A stretch of 64,000 bases of DNA from Hyperoodon ampullatus (GCA_949752795.1 OX457064.1:104571454-104635453), one strand, 5' to 3'. Shown: positions 22,221 to 34,792, numbered from the stretch's first letter. Translations and numbers: made by a program. The notes: a model not told the origin generated them from the letters alone.

Positions 22221-22400
22221 GGTGATACGTAATAGTAGGAGCTCATTTAGTCTTTACAGCAACCCTATATGTTTCTTATCCTCAGATAAGACACTGAAAC
22301 CAAGAGGGGTTCATGACTGGCTGGGGGTCCACAGCCCATGATGGGCAGAGCCAGGATTCAAACGTTAGTAGATTGTGTGCTATTCAGCACCACCTCACTG
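22221..22400 (-). mobile_element. MIR SINE
   Basis: 'ctttacagcaaccctatatg' is followed by 'gataagacactgaaacc', 'ggcagagccaggattcaaac' and 'tgctattcagcacc', which is antisense MIR. Confidence 0.72.
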
Positions 22401-22556
22401 TGAAAGTCAGACAGTGTGTTTTGGGTACAGCAATGACATAAACAGGTTTCTAATATAGGACTAATAATGCAACATATCCTACCTGTAGGTCAGGAATTTT
22501 ATGTAGACTAATAAGAAAGCACTGAATGTGTGTACGTTGATTTATAATTTATAATG

Positions 22557-22735
22557 ATTGGCAGCCATGCACTGGGTGCCTTCCAGGAGCAGACACTACA
22601 CTAAGCATTTTACATATTGTGTCACTATTCTTCATACACAGTTATTATAAAAGTGGGAACTGAAGCACTGAGGAGTCCAATACCTTGCCTACATTTGCAT
22701 AGCTGGGGTGTGACCGGGCTGCGGTACATATGCTT
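22557..22735 (-). mobile_element. MIR SINE
   Basis: 'actaagcattttacatattg' followed by 'aagtgggaactgaagcactg' and 'ccttgcctacatttgcatag' is antisense MIR. Confidence 0.65.
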
Positions 22736-23484
22736 CCCAGCTTTCCAGCTACAGCTCCTGACACCTGTTTAACCTGACTGTCCCTGTCACCATTCCAGCC
22801 CTGTATGTAGTATTCCCAGCCCTCCATGAAGTCATCAATTTGCTAAAAATGATTTCTGTGGTTGATGGGTTTTTAACGGAGCGTGCTGCCTCTGGCCCCT
22901 CCCTGGAAGTCTATGTCCAAGGGGGTGGGGAGTGGGCGTTCAGAACTCCCGCTAATCTTAGCAGGCTCCAGGGCTGAGGCTGTGCCCTCTCTGATTTCTG
23001 CCTCATCTTATTTTTAATGAGGTCAAGGGCATCCACTGGGGAAAGGGAGGGGGCTATCTCTCCCGGTGGTGCCTGGAGCTCTCTGCTGTCACCCCTATTT
23101 CTCTGGCTTCTCACACAGTTGGTGTCAGAGGCAGAGACATCACTCACCCAGCTAGTCCTTGTAGGTCACGTCATTTCGAGCCGGATACCGCAGGTGGGTG
23201 AAGGAGACATGAACCTCTGCATCTCCCAGACATCCCCTGCCCTTCAAAGCCCTCTTTCCATATCCGACAGGCAGTTTCCTCACTGAACTCTGCATGGTGG
23301 GCTCTTCCCAGGCAGAGCCAGCAAACTTGACCCTTCAAAAACAGATGCTGGTGGCGAGAGGCATTTCCTGTATCTCCAACTGTATGAGAAGCTGGTCCCA
23401 GGGACCGCTCGAGCTTGGAGTCACCCAAGAGATGGTAGGAGGGGCCACCCACACGGAGCTTGGTGTGACTGGTGGAGCGGACAC
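22736..23484. other. Unassigned sequence
   Basis: Open frames of up to 141 codons occur on both strands in this GC-moderate region (22911-23596), overlapping each other. None has recognisable motifs, so I do not call a gene. Confidence 0.35.
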
Positions 23485-23610
23485 CAGCTTGGGAGTCCAG
23501 CTCAGCCACAGAATCACCTCTGGGAGAAGTGCTTCTCCTCTGACGGCCTCGGTCTTCCCATCTGTGGTGTGGGGATAACTCCATCTCATCTCCCACATGA
23601 GCGTAAAGTC
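23485..23610 (+). mobile_element. MIR SINE fragment
   Basis: 'ggcctcggtcttcccatctg' followed by 'tggtgtggggataactccat' is sense MIR core sequence. Confidence 0.55.
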
Positions 23611-23934
23611 AGTGTTGGCACCTGGCTCGTGAAGCTGCAGTCAGAGCCCTTTTCTCTATCCTCCTCGCTATCCGTCTTCTCAGTCCAGTTCCTGGTCCCT
23701 CCCCACCCACCACCCCCCGGCCAAGCCCCGTCTGCTTCCCTCTTTACAGCCACATCTGTCCCTGCCCCGCGTGCTGCTGGCTCACATTCACTGCGCTTCC
23801 CCATCTGCACTGGTGGGCCTGATGCCTCAGCCACGACTTCTGCAAACTCGACCACAGGGGACTTATCTTACGCTCACCTCTAAATATGGGGAAAAGCAGA
23901 GGGCAAAGGTCATGCACACTTTTACTCTATTTTC
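23611..23934. other. Unassigned sequence
   Basis: A pyrimidine-rich stretch (23640-23760) with no recognised feature. Confidence 0.4.
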
Positions 23935-24535
23935 CTGTGATTAACATTAGAGATGGGACTTTGCTGTTAGTTGTCTATACGTTAATCATTTTTATGTCTT
24001 CCTGTGTATTGACGCTTTTTATTATGAACTGTCCCTCTTTGAACTCTAGCAATATTTCTTGTCTCTGAATCTATTTTCTATGATAGTGATATTGTCTCGC
24101 TAGCTCTTTCACAGTCACTGTTTGCACAGAACATCTTTTTTCATCCTTTCATGCTCAAGCTATTTGTGCCCTAGAATCTGAAGTGTTTCACCTGTTGACA
24201 ACATATAATTGGATTTGCTTTTTCTTTTAATCAAGTTTGAAGATCTGTCTTTTAATTAGAGTGTATAGAACATTCACGCCTAATGTAATTTTTTTTTTCT
24301 ATTTTTTTTTTTTTTTCCCTCACTGTTGTGGCCTCTCCCGTTGCAGAGCACAGGCTCCGGACACGCAGGCTCAACGGCCATGGCTCATGGGCCAAGCCGC
24401 TCTGCGGCATGTGGGATCCTCCCAGACCGGGGCACGAAACCGCGTCCCCTGCATTGGCAGGCAGACTCTCAACTACTGCGCCACCAGGGAAGCCCACTTT
24501 ACTGCCTTTTTTGTGTTCAATTTTTGTAGTGTGTA
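23935..24535 (-). mobile_element. Old L1 LINE (antisense), split by CHR-2 SINE
   Basis: 'tgtgtattgacgctttttat', 'gtccctctttgaactctagc', 'aattggatttgctttttctt' and 'taatgtaatt' follow the antisense of an old L1M element. The CHR-2 SINE at 24302-24495 interrupts it. Confidence 0.6.
24302..24495 (-). mobile_element. CHR-2-like SINE (shortened at its tail side)
   Basis: Antisense copy with a T-run, 'cctcactgttgtggcctctc', 'ccgctctgcggcatgtggga' and the end 'gccaccagggaagccc'. The expected 'gtacgcgggcctct' next to the tail is missing, so a few bases were lost at that side. Confidence 0.92.
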
Positions 24536-24544
24536 ATTTTTCTT

Positions 24545-25600
24545 CCTCTGTTCATTTTTACATATATTTTAAACAGTTTTATTGAAGTAAAATTGGCATA
24601 TAATAAACTGTGAATGTTTAAGGTTTATAATTTGTTGAGTTGTGACATGTACACACCCATGAAAACACCAGTGTGCCCTTGTCTCCCCACCCATCCCCAC
24701 CCATCAACATAAAATCCCTGGCCTTGTTTCTGTCAATGGGCATTGGTTTGTATAATCTAGAATTTTATATAAATGGAAGCCTACAGTGTATTAGTTTTAC
24801 CTAAATTCACTCAGCATGATTATTTTTCAAAAATAATACATAAGTAAAAACAAAAATAAATAAGCATGATTATTTGATGATTCATCCAGGTTGCAGTGTA
24901 TCAACAGTTTATTATTTTGAATGGCTGAGTACTATCACATGATAGATAGAGAGATATTACTACAGATATAGATATATACTACATTTTGTTTATCTATTCA
25001 CCTGCTTGTTTATCTATTCACCTGTTTGGACATTTGGGCTGTTTCCAGTTTTAGGCTATTATAAATAATGCGGCTATAAACATTCATAGCCAAGGTTTCG
25101 TGTGGATATATATTTTTATTTCTCTTGGAGATACAGCTGGTAGTGAAACTGCTGGATTGTATTATAAGTATACTTTTCTAAGATATAGGATTTGAAAATA
25201 TTTTGTCCCAGTTGAGGCTTGTCTTTTTTTTTTTTTTTTAATGATGCCTTTTGAAGAGCAGGAGTTTTGGGGGGAGGGATGGATTGGGAGTTTGAGATTA
25301 GCAGATGCAAACTATTATATATAGAATGGATAAACAACAAGGTCCTACAATATAGCACATGGAACTATATTCAATAACCTGTGATAAACCATAATGGAAA
25401 AGAATATGAAAAAGAATGTATATATCGGTATAACTGAATCACTTTTCTGTACAGTAGAAATTAACACAACATTGTAAATCAACTATACTTCACTAAAATA
25501 AATTTTAAAAAAAGAAGTTTTTCATTTTGATCGAGTCCAATTAATCAAATCTTTCTCTTTTACTTATTCACTCAGTTTTTAGTCATGACATGCTATATCT
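24545..25600 (-). mobile_element. Old L1 LINE 3' UTR and ORF2 end (antisense), split
   Basis: 'cagttttattgaagtaaaat' opens the antisense 3' UTR. Then come 'tgaatggctgagtactatca', 'ggctattataaataatgcgg' and 'gaaactgctggattgtatta', reaching 'tgatgccttttgaagagcag'. The sequence resumes after 25515 with 'tttttcattttgatcgagtc'. A later L1 3' end sits in between (25263-25515). Confidence 0.75.
25263..25515 (+). mobile_element. Short L1 3' end inserted in an older L1
   Basis: 'gatggattgggagtttgaga' to 'cagatgcaaactattatata', 'ggataaacaacaaggtccta' and 'caacattgtaaatcaactat', ending in A-rich sequence, is a severely 5'-truncated L1 of one 3' UTR lineage. It sits in opposite orientation within the antisense L1, whose text resumes on the right. 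The exact target duplication is unclear. Confidence 0.85.
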
Positions 25601-27613
25601 TTTAAAATTCCTCTATTCTAAATTATTTGATTATCTTAGTTTTAATTCTGTGTTTTCACAAAGTCCTCTAACCAGTACATGGTTGCGCATTCTGTTTTCA
25701 TCCACTGCGACCAGTTGCTGTCCTCTATTATCTCACCTGAGACCATCTGCACCTTAGATTTCATCTTGAATTCCTTGTGGTACTTAAGCAACACCCAGCA
25801 CGCAGAAAGCCCTCAAAGAACAAGGGCTGAGTTGTTTGGTGCATTGCTCATATGTGCTGTTTGTGACCAGACTAAGCTTTGGGGTTCACATTCTCCCTTC
25901 AGAAAGACAGGTGGTGACATCTGAGATATGGGACCTCTCCAGTACAACTCAATGCCTTTTAATCAACTGGAATCATGGTCTCATGCCTCTCCATCCCTCC
26001 AAACTCAAAAGAAACTGCAGACATGTGCTTGTTGAGAATATGACACGTGCTTCTTGCTCTATGATCCTCTGATTCATATTAGACGTGGCCTCAAACACAC
26101 CCCTCCTCCCTCTGTTGGAGGAGATTGTTTCTTGCTAGCAAATGTTTTGCTTCTGCATCCTGTGTATGGAAAAGGCCTTTGCATCCCATGGAGATTGTGC
26201 GTTTTTACTCACGTCAGTAGAGGGTACGGGATCCCACTGTGCCATCCAGATTACAAAACAGCAGGGTGAACAGCCGTGATCTTGAGACAAGCTTCACTCC
26301 CAGGTTTGTCCTGAGCAGCCCTGCCAGCCCACACCTGCGCTGACAGGTGTCACATGTCACATGTCTCTTATTTTCTCCTCTCAGCATCACTGTGAAGGCT
26401 GCATGAGCAAAGGGCTAATGTGTGTGGAAGTGCCTGCTACAGGGCAGGTACATGGTGGGGGCTGGTTCCATTGTTCCTGGTGTGCCTGAAACGATTCATA
26501 CCTTTAAAAATATAACGAGTGTATTTCCAGGCGCTGTGAGGGGCCAGGGAGAGGACAATTTCTACGAAGGTCTGTCCTGCACCTGTCTGCCCGTTTCCAA
26601 GCGTCTTGTTTCTGGCGCACCTCCTCTGCCGCATCTCTGCGTTTAGACAACTAATCTAAACATCGGTCCGTTGGAAGCAGCTTCACTGACACCGGGAACA
26701 GACCTAGAAGCACAGAGGAAGATGTGGTTGAGCTCCTTTTGGCCTCCGGTGCTGCCTGTCCACTGGGAGTGGTGCTGAAGGGTGTGCCAGGAGGGAGAGG
26801 AAGGACGAGTTCCCGGGGCAGAGGCCCCCGCAGTGAAAACCACTACGCTTTGTCCCCCAGACACTCCTGTTCCTGCCCTCGGCTAATCACAGCCATGGGC
26901 TTTCAGGTGATTCTAGCCCATTTTTGATAATGCATATCAAAGGGTAACAGAAATACTCGCTTCTGAAAATTGCCACTGCCCTTGCTTCCCTGGCAATCCG
27001 AGAGGAAACTGACATTTCTGGGACAAACTGATCAGCTTTAGTGGCGAGCGATGGGCCACTGACCTCGCTGCGCAGAGGAGCTGCTGAAAGGCACCAGTGG
27101 GCGTCCTCCAGGCTTCCAGGAAGCCTTAGGGACGCGAAGTCCTCATTTACATGACATTTGCCCAAGTCCAACCAATGCTGTATTTTCTTGGTCCAGGTCT
27201 TGGGCCTGCTGGCAGTTACTTGGAGTCAGAATGTGTTTGCTATGGATTCTTCAGTGCCTTCAGCATCAGATGCGAGGAAAGGTGGCCGTCAGCTGTGGTG
27301 GGCCGGGGGGGATGTGCTTAGGTTGGCACTAAGTCCTTTCTCCTGAGGACAAGCTAGTGACCCTGAAGATGGCTCAGTCTCAGGCCGAGAGGGGCAGCCT
27401 TCTACAGGGGCCAAAAGCAGGAGTAACGTGTGATGACCTCCACCGACACCGTTGCCGAGCCTTACCCCGTAACAGGACCCGGCAGGAGGCATCTAACAGA
27501 TCTGTTGTGTATTCAGCTTCCTCATTTTTGAAGAGGGTGGGCCTCGGTGATGTGGGGATGGGGCATAGAACTAGGAATATGTTCTTACTGACTTCCAAGT
27601 AAGTGAAGTAAAA
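25601..27613. other. Unassigned sequence
   Basis: No gene recognised. A possible MIR 3' part lies at 26380-26470 ('gaagtgcctgctacagggca'). Frames such as 26422-26646 and 26887-27171 lack motifs. Confidence 0.35.
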
Positions 27614-27832
27614 AATGCTATTTTTTATATTAATTTTTATTGGATTAGAGTTGATTTACAGTGCTGTGTTAGTTTCTGCTGTACAGCAGAGTGAATCAGT
27701 TATACACATGCACATATCCACTCTTTTTTAGATTCTCTTCCCATATAGGTCATTACAGAGGATTGAGTAGAGTTCCCTGTGCTTGACAGGAGGTCCTTAT
27801 TAGTTATCGATTTTATATATAGTAGTCTTCAC
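27614..27832 (-). mobile_element. L1 LINE 3' UTR (antisense)
   Basis: 'tttttattggattagagttg' is followed by 'cagtgctgtgttagtttctg', 'agagtgaatcagttatacac' and 'ggtccttattagttatcgat'. This is the antisense of the same L1 3' UTR lineage seen at 25263 and 48159. Confidence 0.85.
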
Positions 27833-29623
27833 AGGGGTTTGAAGTGAGTCAAATGAGGAAATATATGCTGTTTAAGAAGCCAGATGTTCCCAAAGCAAGT
27901 TCATCTATGTGAGTTGTCATTGCTTCCCTCCTCTGAAAAGCAGAGACTATTCCAGCAGATTATTATAAAGTTTAAATGTACTAATCTTAAACCCTGAAAA
28001 GGTAATCTTTTGATGATATGAACCACTTAGAACTTTGTTCCAGTACAGTAGAATTAAGAAATAATCTCCAAATTAAACTCCATTATACAGTCGAAGGTTT
28101 CTTCTTATTAATTTTTCAATTGAATTTATTAAAAAAAATTAAAAATTGAGTATTATCTATCAGGTATCGCTCCAAGTGCTTCAAGCTATTTCCATAAAAA
28201 ATGTTATTTAAAGCATTAGAATGTATTTTGTTTTTGCATCAGAAATGCATAGTTACTGCATCCTATGAAAGTTTAATAGTTAAATATTGTGCGTTTTTCA
28301 TTCAATGATTGTGCAAATGAATTAGGTATAGGAAAATACCTACTGCTTATTTCCTTATTTACATTTATGAGAAGATCTTCATGTAGATGATGTTTTTGGT
28401 GAAGCAGGGGGCAGAGGCCAGCTGCACTCAACAGAAGGGACCTTTTGAAGCCTGGACTGGAATAAGGGAAGGAGAGTATGAGAAATATGATGGGACTTGA
28501 CGACTCTGGTTCCTGACAAAAAATATTGGCCACGAGTAATACATCTAATTCCAGATGGCCACACGGCTACAAAGCAGTGCATGTCTCAGCACTGAACTCA
28601 TCTTAGAAACCAGTCTTTTCAACCAGCCCATGATCTCCAACAGCTTTATCTTACAGATGAGACCAAGATGTACAGCCTCTTGCTGAGGGTCCCAGAGCCT
28701 TGTACAGGTTTCCAGGTCCCTAATCTCTGCTCCCTCTAACCTGGAAGTAATATGCAATTGACTCTTACCCCTTGGGTGCATCTGAAACTTGACCTCCAGG
28801 ATCCACCCTTACCACTGCCTGGAGCAGAGTGTCACAAGGGTCCTTACCCCTGGCGTTTGTTCCTCAGCTGAACTTTGAGTCAGGCCTCTGGTCCTATTGG
28901 GGTCTCCTCTCCAGGGTCCTAACACTGGATTCTCACCTTGTGCCCCAGCTGTGCTCCTGGTTCCCAGGTGTTAGTCTCCATACCTGCTCCCCAGGCCTCC
29001 TTGGAGCCCGTGGCTCGGGATTGGGCTGGACCGTCTGCTCGGCTCCTGCTGGATTCAAGGCTGCTCCGTCCTCTGCTTTTCCTGATATGCCTCCAGCCCC
29101 TCCTGCATGCTCTTTATTGCACTGACTCCTTGGTTTCACGCACAGTTCCTAGAAACCTCCCTCTACATCACTGATCCAAAATTGATGGTCCCGGCGTGAC
29201 TGCCTAGGGGCCACCATGCCTCCTCCTGAGTGGCTGGCCGTCTCATGGTTCTGAACCTCCCAGGCCTTCTGCCGCCATGTTTATCCTGACTTGCGCACTG
29301 AACAGTGTTTACAGGGAAGGCAGCTGCTGGCTTTCGCGCTCACCTAAGCCTGGCTGTTCCTTGTCTCCTTCGGGGTGTCTGATGGAGGTTCGCCTATGGC
29401 TTTGACCTCAAACTCCCTTTGCCTTTTGTCTTTTTAGACACTGCTGCTCATCTGCTGGGCTTACCTGCCTTGGGCCCTAGGAGGGAAGCCACACTGCAGC
29501 TAATGGGATAAAGAAAGGGCAGCCTTTCCCCTCCACCCCACTGACCCTCCCACCTTCCCTCACAAGACAAAAATCTAACAGGGAATGTACAGAGAAAGCT
29601 CCCTCCTTCTAGCTAACCTAGCC
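27833..29623. other. Mostly unassigned sequence
   Basis: No gene recognised. The part at 27950-28340 is AT-rich. 28610-28745 is possibly a diverged antisense MIR ('tatcttacagatgagaccaa'). 28800-29200 is GC-richer with overlapping frames on both strands, none convincing. Confidence 0.35.
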
Positions 29624-29715
29624 ATTCCAGGCACTTCCTGTTTGCTGTTCCAGGCACTTCCCGTCTGCTGTTCCAGGCATTTCCCGTCTGCTATTCCAGG
29701 CATTTCCTGTTTGCT
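29624..29715. repeat. 23-bp minisatellite, 4 copies
   Basis: Four contiguous units at 29624-29646, 29647-29669, 29670-29692 and 29693-29715 follow the pattern RTTCCAGGCAYTTCCYGTYTGCT. Variation is confined to the first base and three C/T positions. The unit length is not a multiple of three, so frames shift between copies, which argues against a coding role. Confidence 0.95.
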
Positions 29716-30628
29716 CTTCCTGTCCTTTCCTGCCCTCCTCTGTTGGATCCTGTGCTCTGAAAACCTGACTCCCCAGGGTTTTTTGTCAAGTGATCTCCAG
29801 CCTGATTCAGCCACTGGGAGACTCGTGCTGGGGACCAACCCCCCCCCAACCCCCGCCCCATTTCAGGCAGTGTCTGTGACAGCGCCGTTCCTCCCACAAA
29901 GATTCCGCTCCTGCCAGACAGCCCCTCTGTCCAGGAACCCAGCTCAGGTACTGAGCCTCTCACTGAGATGCCAGCTTTTGAAGAACTGCACACCTGGAGA
30001 AGGGGGGCTCACTGTGACCATCTCCTCTCTTTGCACCTTAGCCAGGGGTGGGGGCAGCTCCCGGGATGGCTCTTGTCTGGGCCCCTCACTGTGCCCTCCC
30101 TGTCTGCTCCGACTTCATTGATTGTCCTTTGTACCATCAATTATACAGTAGCCTTTGGGTATAAGTGAAGTCACACTCTATGACGCATATATCCACTTTC
30201 ACATAATGCAGCTTATACTGCATATATCAGGTTTAATATGACATGGTTTCAGAAATATTAAAACATAAACAATGGTCTATTTTAGAATCCCATCCTTAGC
30301 ACGATGTTGATTTCCCCTTGTGAAGGTTGAATATGTGATGTAGATCCTTGCAGGAATTCTCAGAACATCTCAGGTGTTTAGTCCTATTCCTATTAAGTTT
30401 AAAAAAAATTTTCCATTTCTCAAACTTACCTGACTATAGCTACCCTTGTGTGCCATATCTATTAACAACCAGTGGAAAGGTGTTTCCCATAATATACACT
30501 GAGAAATATTAAGTCATCATATGAAAAATACATGATTCACAGTAGACCTCACACTTCCCATCCCTTCTTTCCTTCTTTCTTTCTCTTCCTGCCAGCCTGA
30601 GGTTGACTTTTAAACCTTCAATGGAGAC
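29716..30628. other. Unassigned sequence
   Basis: No gene recognised. A 178-codon plus frame (29585-30121) spans the minisatellite and a C-run (29839-29847) and looks fortuitous. A short CTTT-rich tract lies at 30565-30585. Confidence 0.35.
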
Positions 30629-31095
30629 TGTGAAATAAAATTCATGTTTTATGGCAAGGCAAGAAAAATTTAAGTGTAAAAAGTCTTCTCTGCTCTTTGG
30701 CCTCCTCTCTCCCTACTGTGCAATGTGTATCTGCATTATGCATGGACCAAACCTCCCCCATGGGCAGAAATAGCTGCTCAACCATGAAGAGCAACATTCT
30801 CCCAGCATCAATAAGATAACTCCTTAAAGATAACATTCCTCCTTGATCTTGTAAGGGGTCACATGATCCACCTCGATGGTGCCTAGATCTAGATTATGTA
30901 AATCGTCAATAATATGTCATTTGATGTACAGCCCTCTGTCTCATAAAATTTATATAAACTATGTCTTGACTTCTAACAGGCGGAACAGTTCTCAGAGCTT
31001 TATGAGATGCTCTTCCTGGGTTATAATCCTCAAATTTGGCTAGAATAAAATTTTCCATTTCTTTCATAGATCGACTGATTAATTTTTCTTTGACA
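30629..31095 (+). mobile_element. Possible solo LTR of an endogenous retrovirus
   Basis: The stretch has LTR architecture: a TATA-like 'tatataaa' at 30951-30958, downstream 'cttttatgag...ttataatcctc'-like R/U5 text, and the polyadenylation signal 'aataaa' at 31044-31049. TG and CA ends can be chosen at 30629 and 31095, but no direct target duplication flanks them, so the limits are uncertain. Confidence 0.4.
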
Positions 31096-31189
31096 AGATC
31101 TACTTCATCTCTGCTTCTCAATTAACGAAAATTCTATTTTTATTTTTTCGTGGAACCATAGACCACTGGACCCATGAGGAACTGTGCTG

Positions 31190-31735
31190 GGCAGAAGTCT
31201 GATATTGTCCCCAAGTTCTCAACCCCTGGTGTACACGCACTTTCTCCAACTTATTGAAATGCTAATCTGGGTGCTGTTCTGAAGGGATTTTGCAGATGTA
31301 ATTAAGATCCCAAATTAGTTGACCTTAAAGTAGGGAGATTATCAAGGTGACCTAATAAAGTGATCCCTTAAAAAAAGGTGAGACTTTTCTCTTCCTGGAG
31401 AAAGAGGTTCAAAGCACGAAGGGTACTGCATATGTGAGAAGGTCTCCTTTGCTGGATTTGAAGGTGGAGGGACCATGTGGCAGATAGCGCATGTGGCTTT
31501 TAGGGGCTGGAGCAGCCCCCATTGACCCCTAGCAAGGAAATGGGACCTCAGGGCTGTAACCACCAGCAGTTGAGTTGTGTCACAACCATTTAAGCTCCAG
31601 ATGGGGATGAGCAGAGAACTTGACCATGGCCAGCCTGGACTTGACCTGCCAAGCTGTGAGCTAATAAATGGGTTTTGTTCTGAGCTGCTCACTGTGTGGG
31701 GATTAGTTATGCAACAATAGGGAAGCAACCCAGGG
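31190..31735 (+). mobile_element. Old LTR-like interspersed repeat
   Basis: 'gggattttgcagatgtaatt' with 'agttgaccttaaagtaggga' and 'gattatcaaggtgacctaat' is a widespread mammalian repeat pattern. It ends in 'gctaataaatgggttttgtt' (AATAAA at 31663-31668) and a TTAGTTATGCAACAATA-type terminus. I cannot name the subfamily. Confidence 0.5.
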
Positions 31736-32675
31736 ACAATGTTTTTCTCCTTGCAGCTGGGGAGACTGAGGCTGAGAGAGGTGAAGTTGTGTCTCTTGAT
31801 CTCCTACGTGATGCCTTCGGCACCATGCCAGTCCCCAGAGGTGGGACCAAGGTGACTACATGGGGCTCTCTTTCAAGGGACAATATTTTTAAAAGAGGAA
31901 ACACCTGGTTTTCCATCAGATTAATCAGACACTTGCTTATCTCCATTGCAAACCCCCTTAGGTATCGAGTAGGGGGTCCTTCAGTGGAACTCTAAGTAGG
32001 GCCAGCCCTTCATGCTTCAGTTATTTTATTCCCAACCTAAAAATAGGTGCAGCTGGTGCTGTCCTTGGCCTGAGCCTGGATGTAGCCGCTGTTTGCCCAG
32101 GATCCTGTTGCCGAGGATCCAAGGCTCCAGAGCTCCCAGCGGGGTGCCCCTCTCCGGTTCCAAGACAGATGGTTCAGCACTGGTGAGGAAGCTTCTTCCT
32201 GCCTCCCTTCCCAGTCGCTGCTGCTCCATCTGCTTGACTTCCAAACTCCCCCCTTCCTACTTTGGCTTCTGACAAGAGGGAGAAGAGAGAAATTGGGCGT
32301 TGGGGGTCAACTGGGCTTTGGGGGTCTTCTCTTCTCCACATTTCATTGTTTCCTGGTACCCCAGTGCCAAGGTAAGTCTCAGTCCTGGGCACAGGAAGTG
32401 AATAGTTCCATGTGCCAACTCATAAGCACAATCTGACTCTTAACATCTAGGTCTGCTTATGTATAACTGGTCAACCCAGGATACATCCAGAAAACCCCAT
32501 GGTGTGGTTTAGAGAGTTTTAAACCCCTAAGTCTGACGTAGGCTAAGCCGAATAGACAGTTCTTACTAGAGGAAATGTTGCACTGCCATCACTGGTGTAC
32601 AGTAAGCCTTTCTAAGCATCTACTACTACCCTATCCAGTCTTCACTAGGTCCTTTAGGAGAGGCCAGAGCAGAAG
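31736..32675. other. Unassigned sequence
   Basis: A fragment 'ctggggagactgaggctgag' near 31757 may be residual antisense MIR. Nothing else is recognised. Confidence 0.35.
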
Positions 32676-33545
32676 CCTAAAGTATAAATCATCAGGGAAA
32701 TGCAAATCGAACCACAACAGATATCACCTTACACTTGTTAGGATGGCTATTATTTAAAAAAACAAAAGGTAAGTGTTGGCAAGGATGTAGCAAGAAGTGA
32801 TACATTGTTGAGAAGTGGTACACGGTTGGTGGGAATGCAAATTGGTAAGGCCATTACCAGTATGGAGATTTCTCAAAATATTAAAAATAGAACTACCGTA
32901 TGATTCAGCAATCCCACTTCTAGGTATTTATCCAAAAGAAACAAAATCAGGATCTCAAAGACTTATCTGCATTTCTGTGTTTATTCAGCATTATCACAAT
33001 AGCCAAGATATGAAAACAACCTAAATGTCCATCAATGGATGAATGGTTAAGGAAAATGTGGTATATCCACACAGTAGAATATTATCCAGCCTTAAAAAGA
33101 AGGAAATCCTGCCATTTGCAATAAGATAGATGGACCTAGAGGACATTATACTAAGTGAAGTAAGCCAGACACAGAAAGACAAATGCTGAATCATCTCACT
33201 TAGATGTGGTGGAATCTAAAACAGTCAAAGTCATAGAAGCAGAGATTAGAGTGGTGGTTGCCAGGGGCTGCGGGAGGGGTTGATGAGGGAGATGTTAGTC
33301 AAGGGGTACAAAGTTGCAGTTATGCAAGATGAATACTTCTGGGGATCTAATGTATAGCATGGACACTATAGGTAAAAATACTGTCTTTTTTCTTGAAATA
33401 TGCTAAGAGAGTAGATCCTAGGTGTTCTCACACACACAGAGAGGTAACTGTGAGGTGATGGATGTGTGAATTAACTTGATTGTGTTAATTCTTTCACAAT
33501 GGATACAGATGAACCCCTCACATATATACAATTAAAAAAGAAAAA
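32676..33545 (+). mobile_element. L1 LINE, ORF2 end and 3' UTR (older lineage)
   Basis: 'gggaaatgcaaatcgaacca' to 'caatcccacttctaggtatt', 'gtccatcaatggatgaatgg' and 'ggtggttgccaggggctgcg', ending 'catatatacaattaaaaaag'. The 3' UTR differs from the younger copies nearby. ORF2 is broken by many stops. Confidence 0.85.
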
Positions 33546-33721
33546 TAGGATATAATTTCTACTCTCAGATAGTACATAGAGAATAAAATACAGATTAAAG
33601 TTAAGTGACATAATTTGAAATATACACAAAATCTACTGCACAATGCCCCAAGCCAAAAGAATCACTGTGGGATGAATCTGGAATATTTTATGGAGGACAT
33701 AACTTTTGAAATATATCTTAA
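33546..33721. other. Unassigned, possible L2 trace
   Basis: 'ggaggacataacttttgaaa' may be antisense L2, but the assignment is weak. Confidence 0.3.
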
Positions 33722-34468
33722 AAAAGAAAAACGGAGCTGGAGGAATCAGGCTCCCTGACTTCAGACTATACTACAAAGCTACAGTAATCAAGACAGTATG
33801 GTACTGGCACAAAAACAGAAATATAGATCAATGGTACAGGATAGAAAGCCCAGAGATAAACCCATGCACATATGGTCAACTTATCTTTGATAAAGGAGGC
33901 AAGAATATATAGTGGAGAAAAGACAGCCTCTTCAATAAGTGGTGCTGGGAAAACTGGACAGCTACATGTAAAAGAATGAAATTAGAACACTCCCTAACAC
34001 CATACACAAAAATAAACTCAAAATGGATTAAAGACCTAAATGTAAGTGCAGACACTGTAAAACTCTTAGAGGAAAACATAGGAGAACACTCTATGACATA
34101 AATCACAGAAAGATCCGTTTTGACCCACCTCCTAGAGAAATGGAAATAAAAACAAAGATAAACAAATGGGACCTAATGAAACTTCAAAGCTTTTGCACAG
34201 CAAAGGAAACCATAAACAAGACAAAGAGACAATGCTCAGAATGGGAGAAAATATTTGCAAATGAAGCAACTGACAAAGGATTAATCTCCAAAACATACAA
34301 GCAACTCATGCAGCTCAATATCAAAAAAACAAACAACCCAATCCAAAATTGGGCAGAAGACCTAAATAGACATTTCTCCAAAGAAGATATACAGATTGCC
34401 AACAAACACATGAAAGAATGCTCAACATCATTAATCATTAGAGAAATGCAAATCAAAACTACAATGAG

Positions 34469-34783
34469 GTCTGTGTCGAATGGACTTGAGGATATGGGGA
34501 GGGGGAAGGGTAAGCTGTGACAAAGTGAGAGAGTGGCATGGACATATATACACTACCAAACGTAAAATAGATAGCTAGTGGGAAGCAGCCGCATAGCACA
34601 GGGAGATGAGCTCGGTGCTTTGTGACCACCTAGAGGGGTGGGATAGGGAGGATGGGAGGGAGGGAGACGCAAGAGGGAAGAGATATGGGAACATATGTAT
34701 ATGTATAACTGATTCACTTTGTTATAAAGCGGAAACTAACACACCATTGTAAAGCAATTATACTTCAATAAAGATGTTTAAAA
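34469..34783 (+). mobile_element. Severely truncated L1 inserted into L1
   Basis: About 315 bp of L1 3' UTR ('gaatggacttgaggatatgg' to 'caataaagatgttt' plus A's) lies between perfect 14-bp duplications 'aaaactacaatgag' at 34455-34468 and 34784-34797. Its 3' UTR closely matches that of its host, so both belong to the same L1 lineage. Confidence 0.95.
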
Positions 34784-34792
34784 AAAACTACA

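Noticed and set aside
29585..30121. 178-codon plus-strand frame beginning with a repeated Phe-Pro-Ala pattern
   Set aside because: It crosses a 23-bp minisatellite and a C-run. The repeat period is not a multiple of three and there is no conserved domain.
30629..31095. Target duplication for the LTR-like unit
   Set aside because: Several choices of TG and CA ends were tried and none gave matching flanks, so the boundaries are left uncertain.
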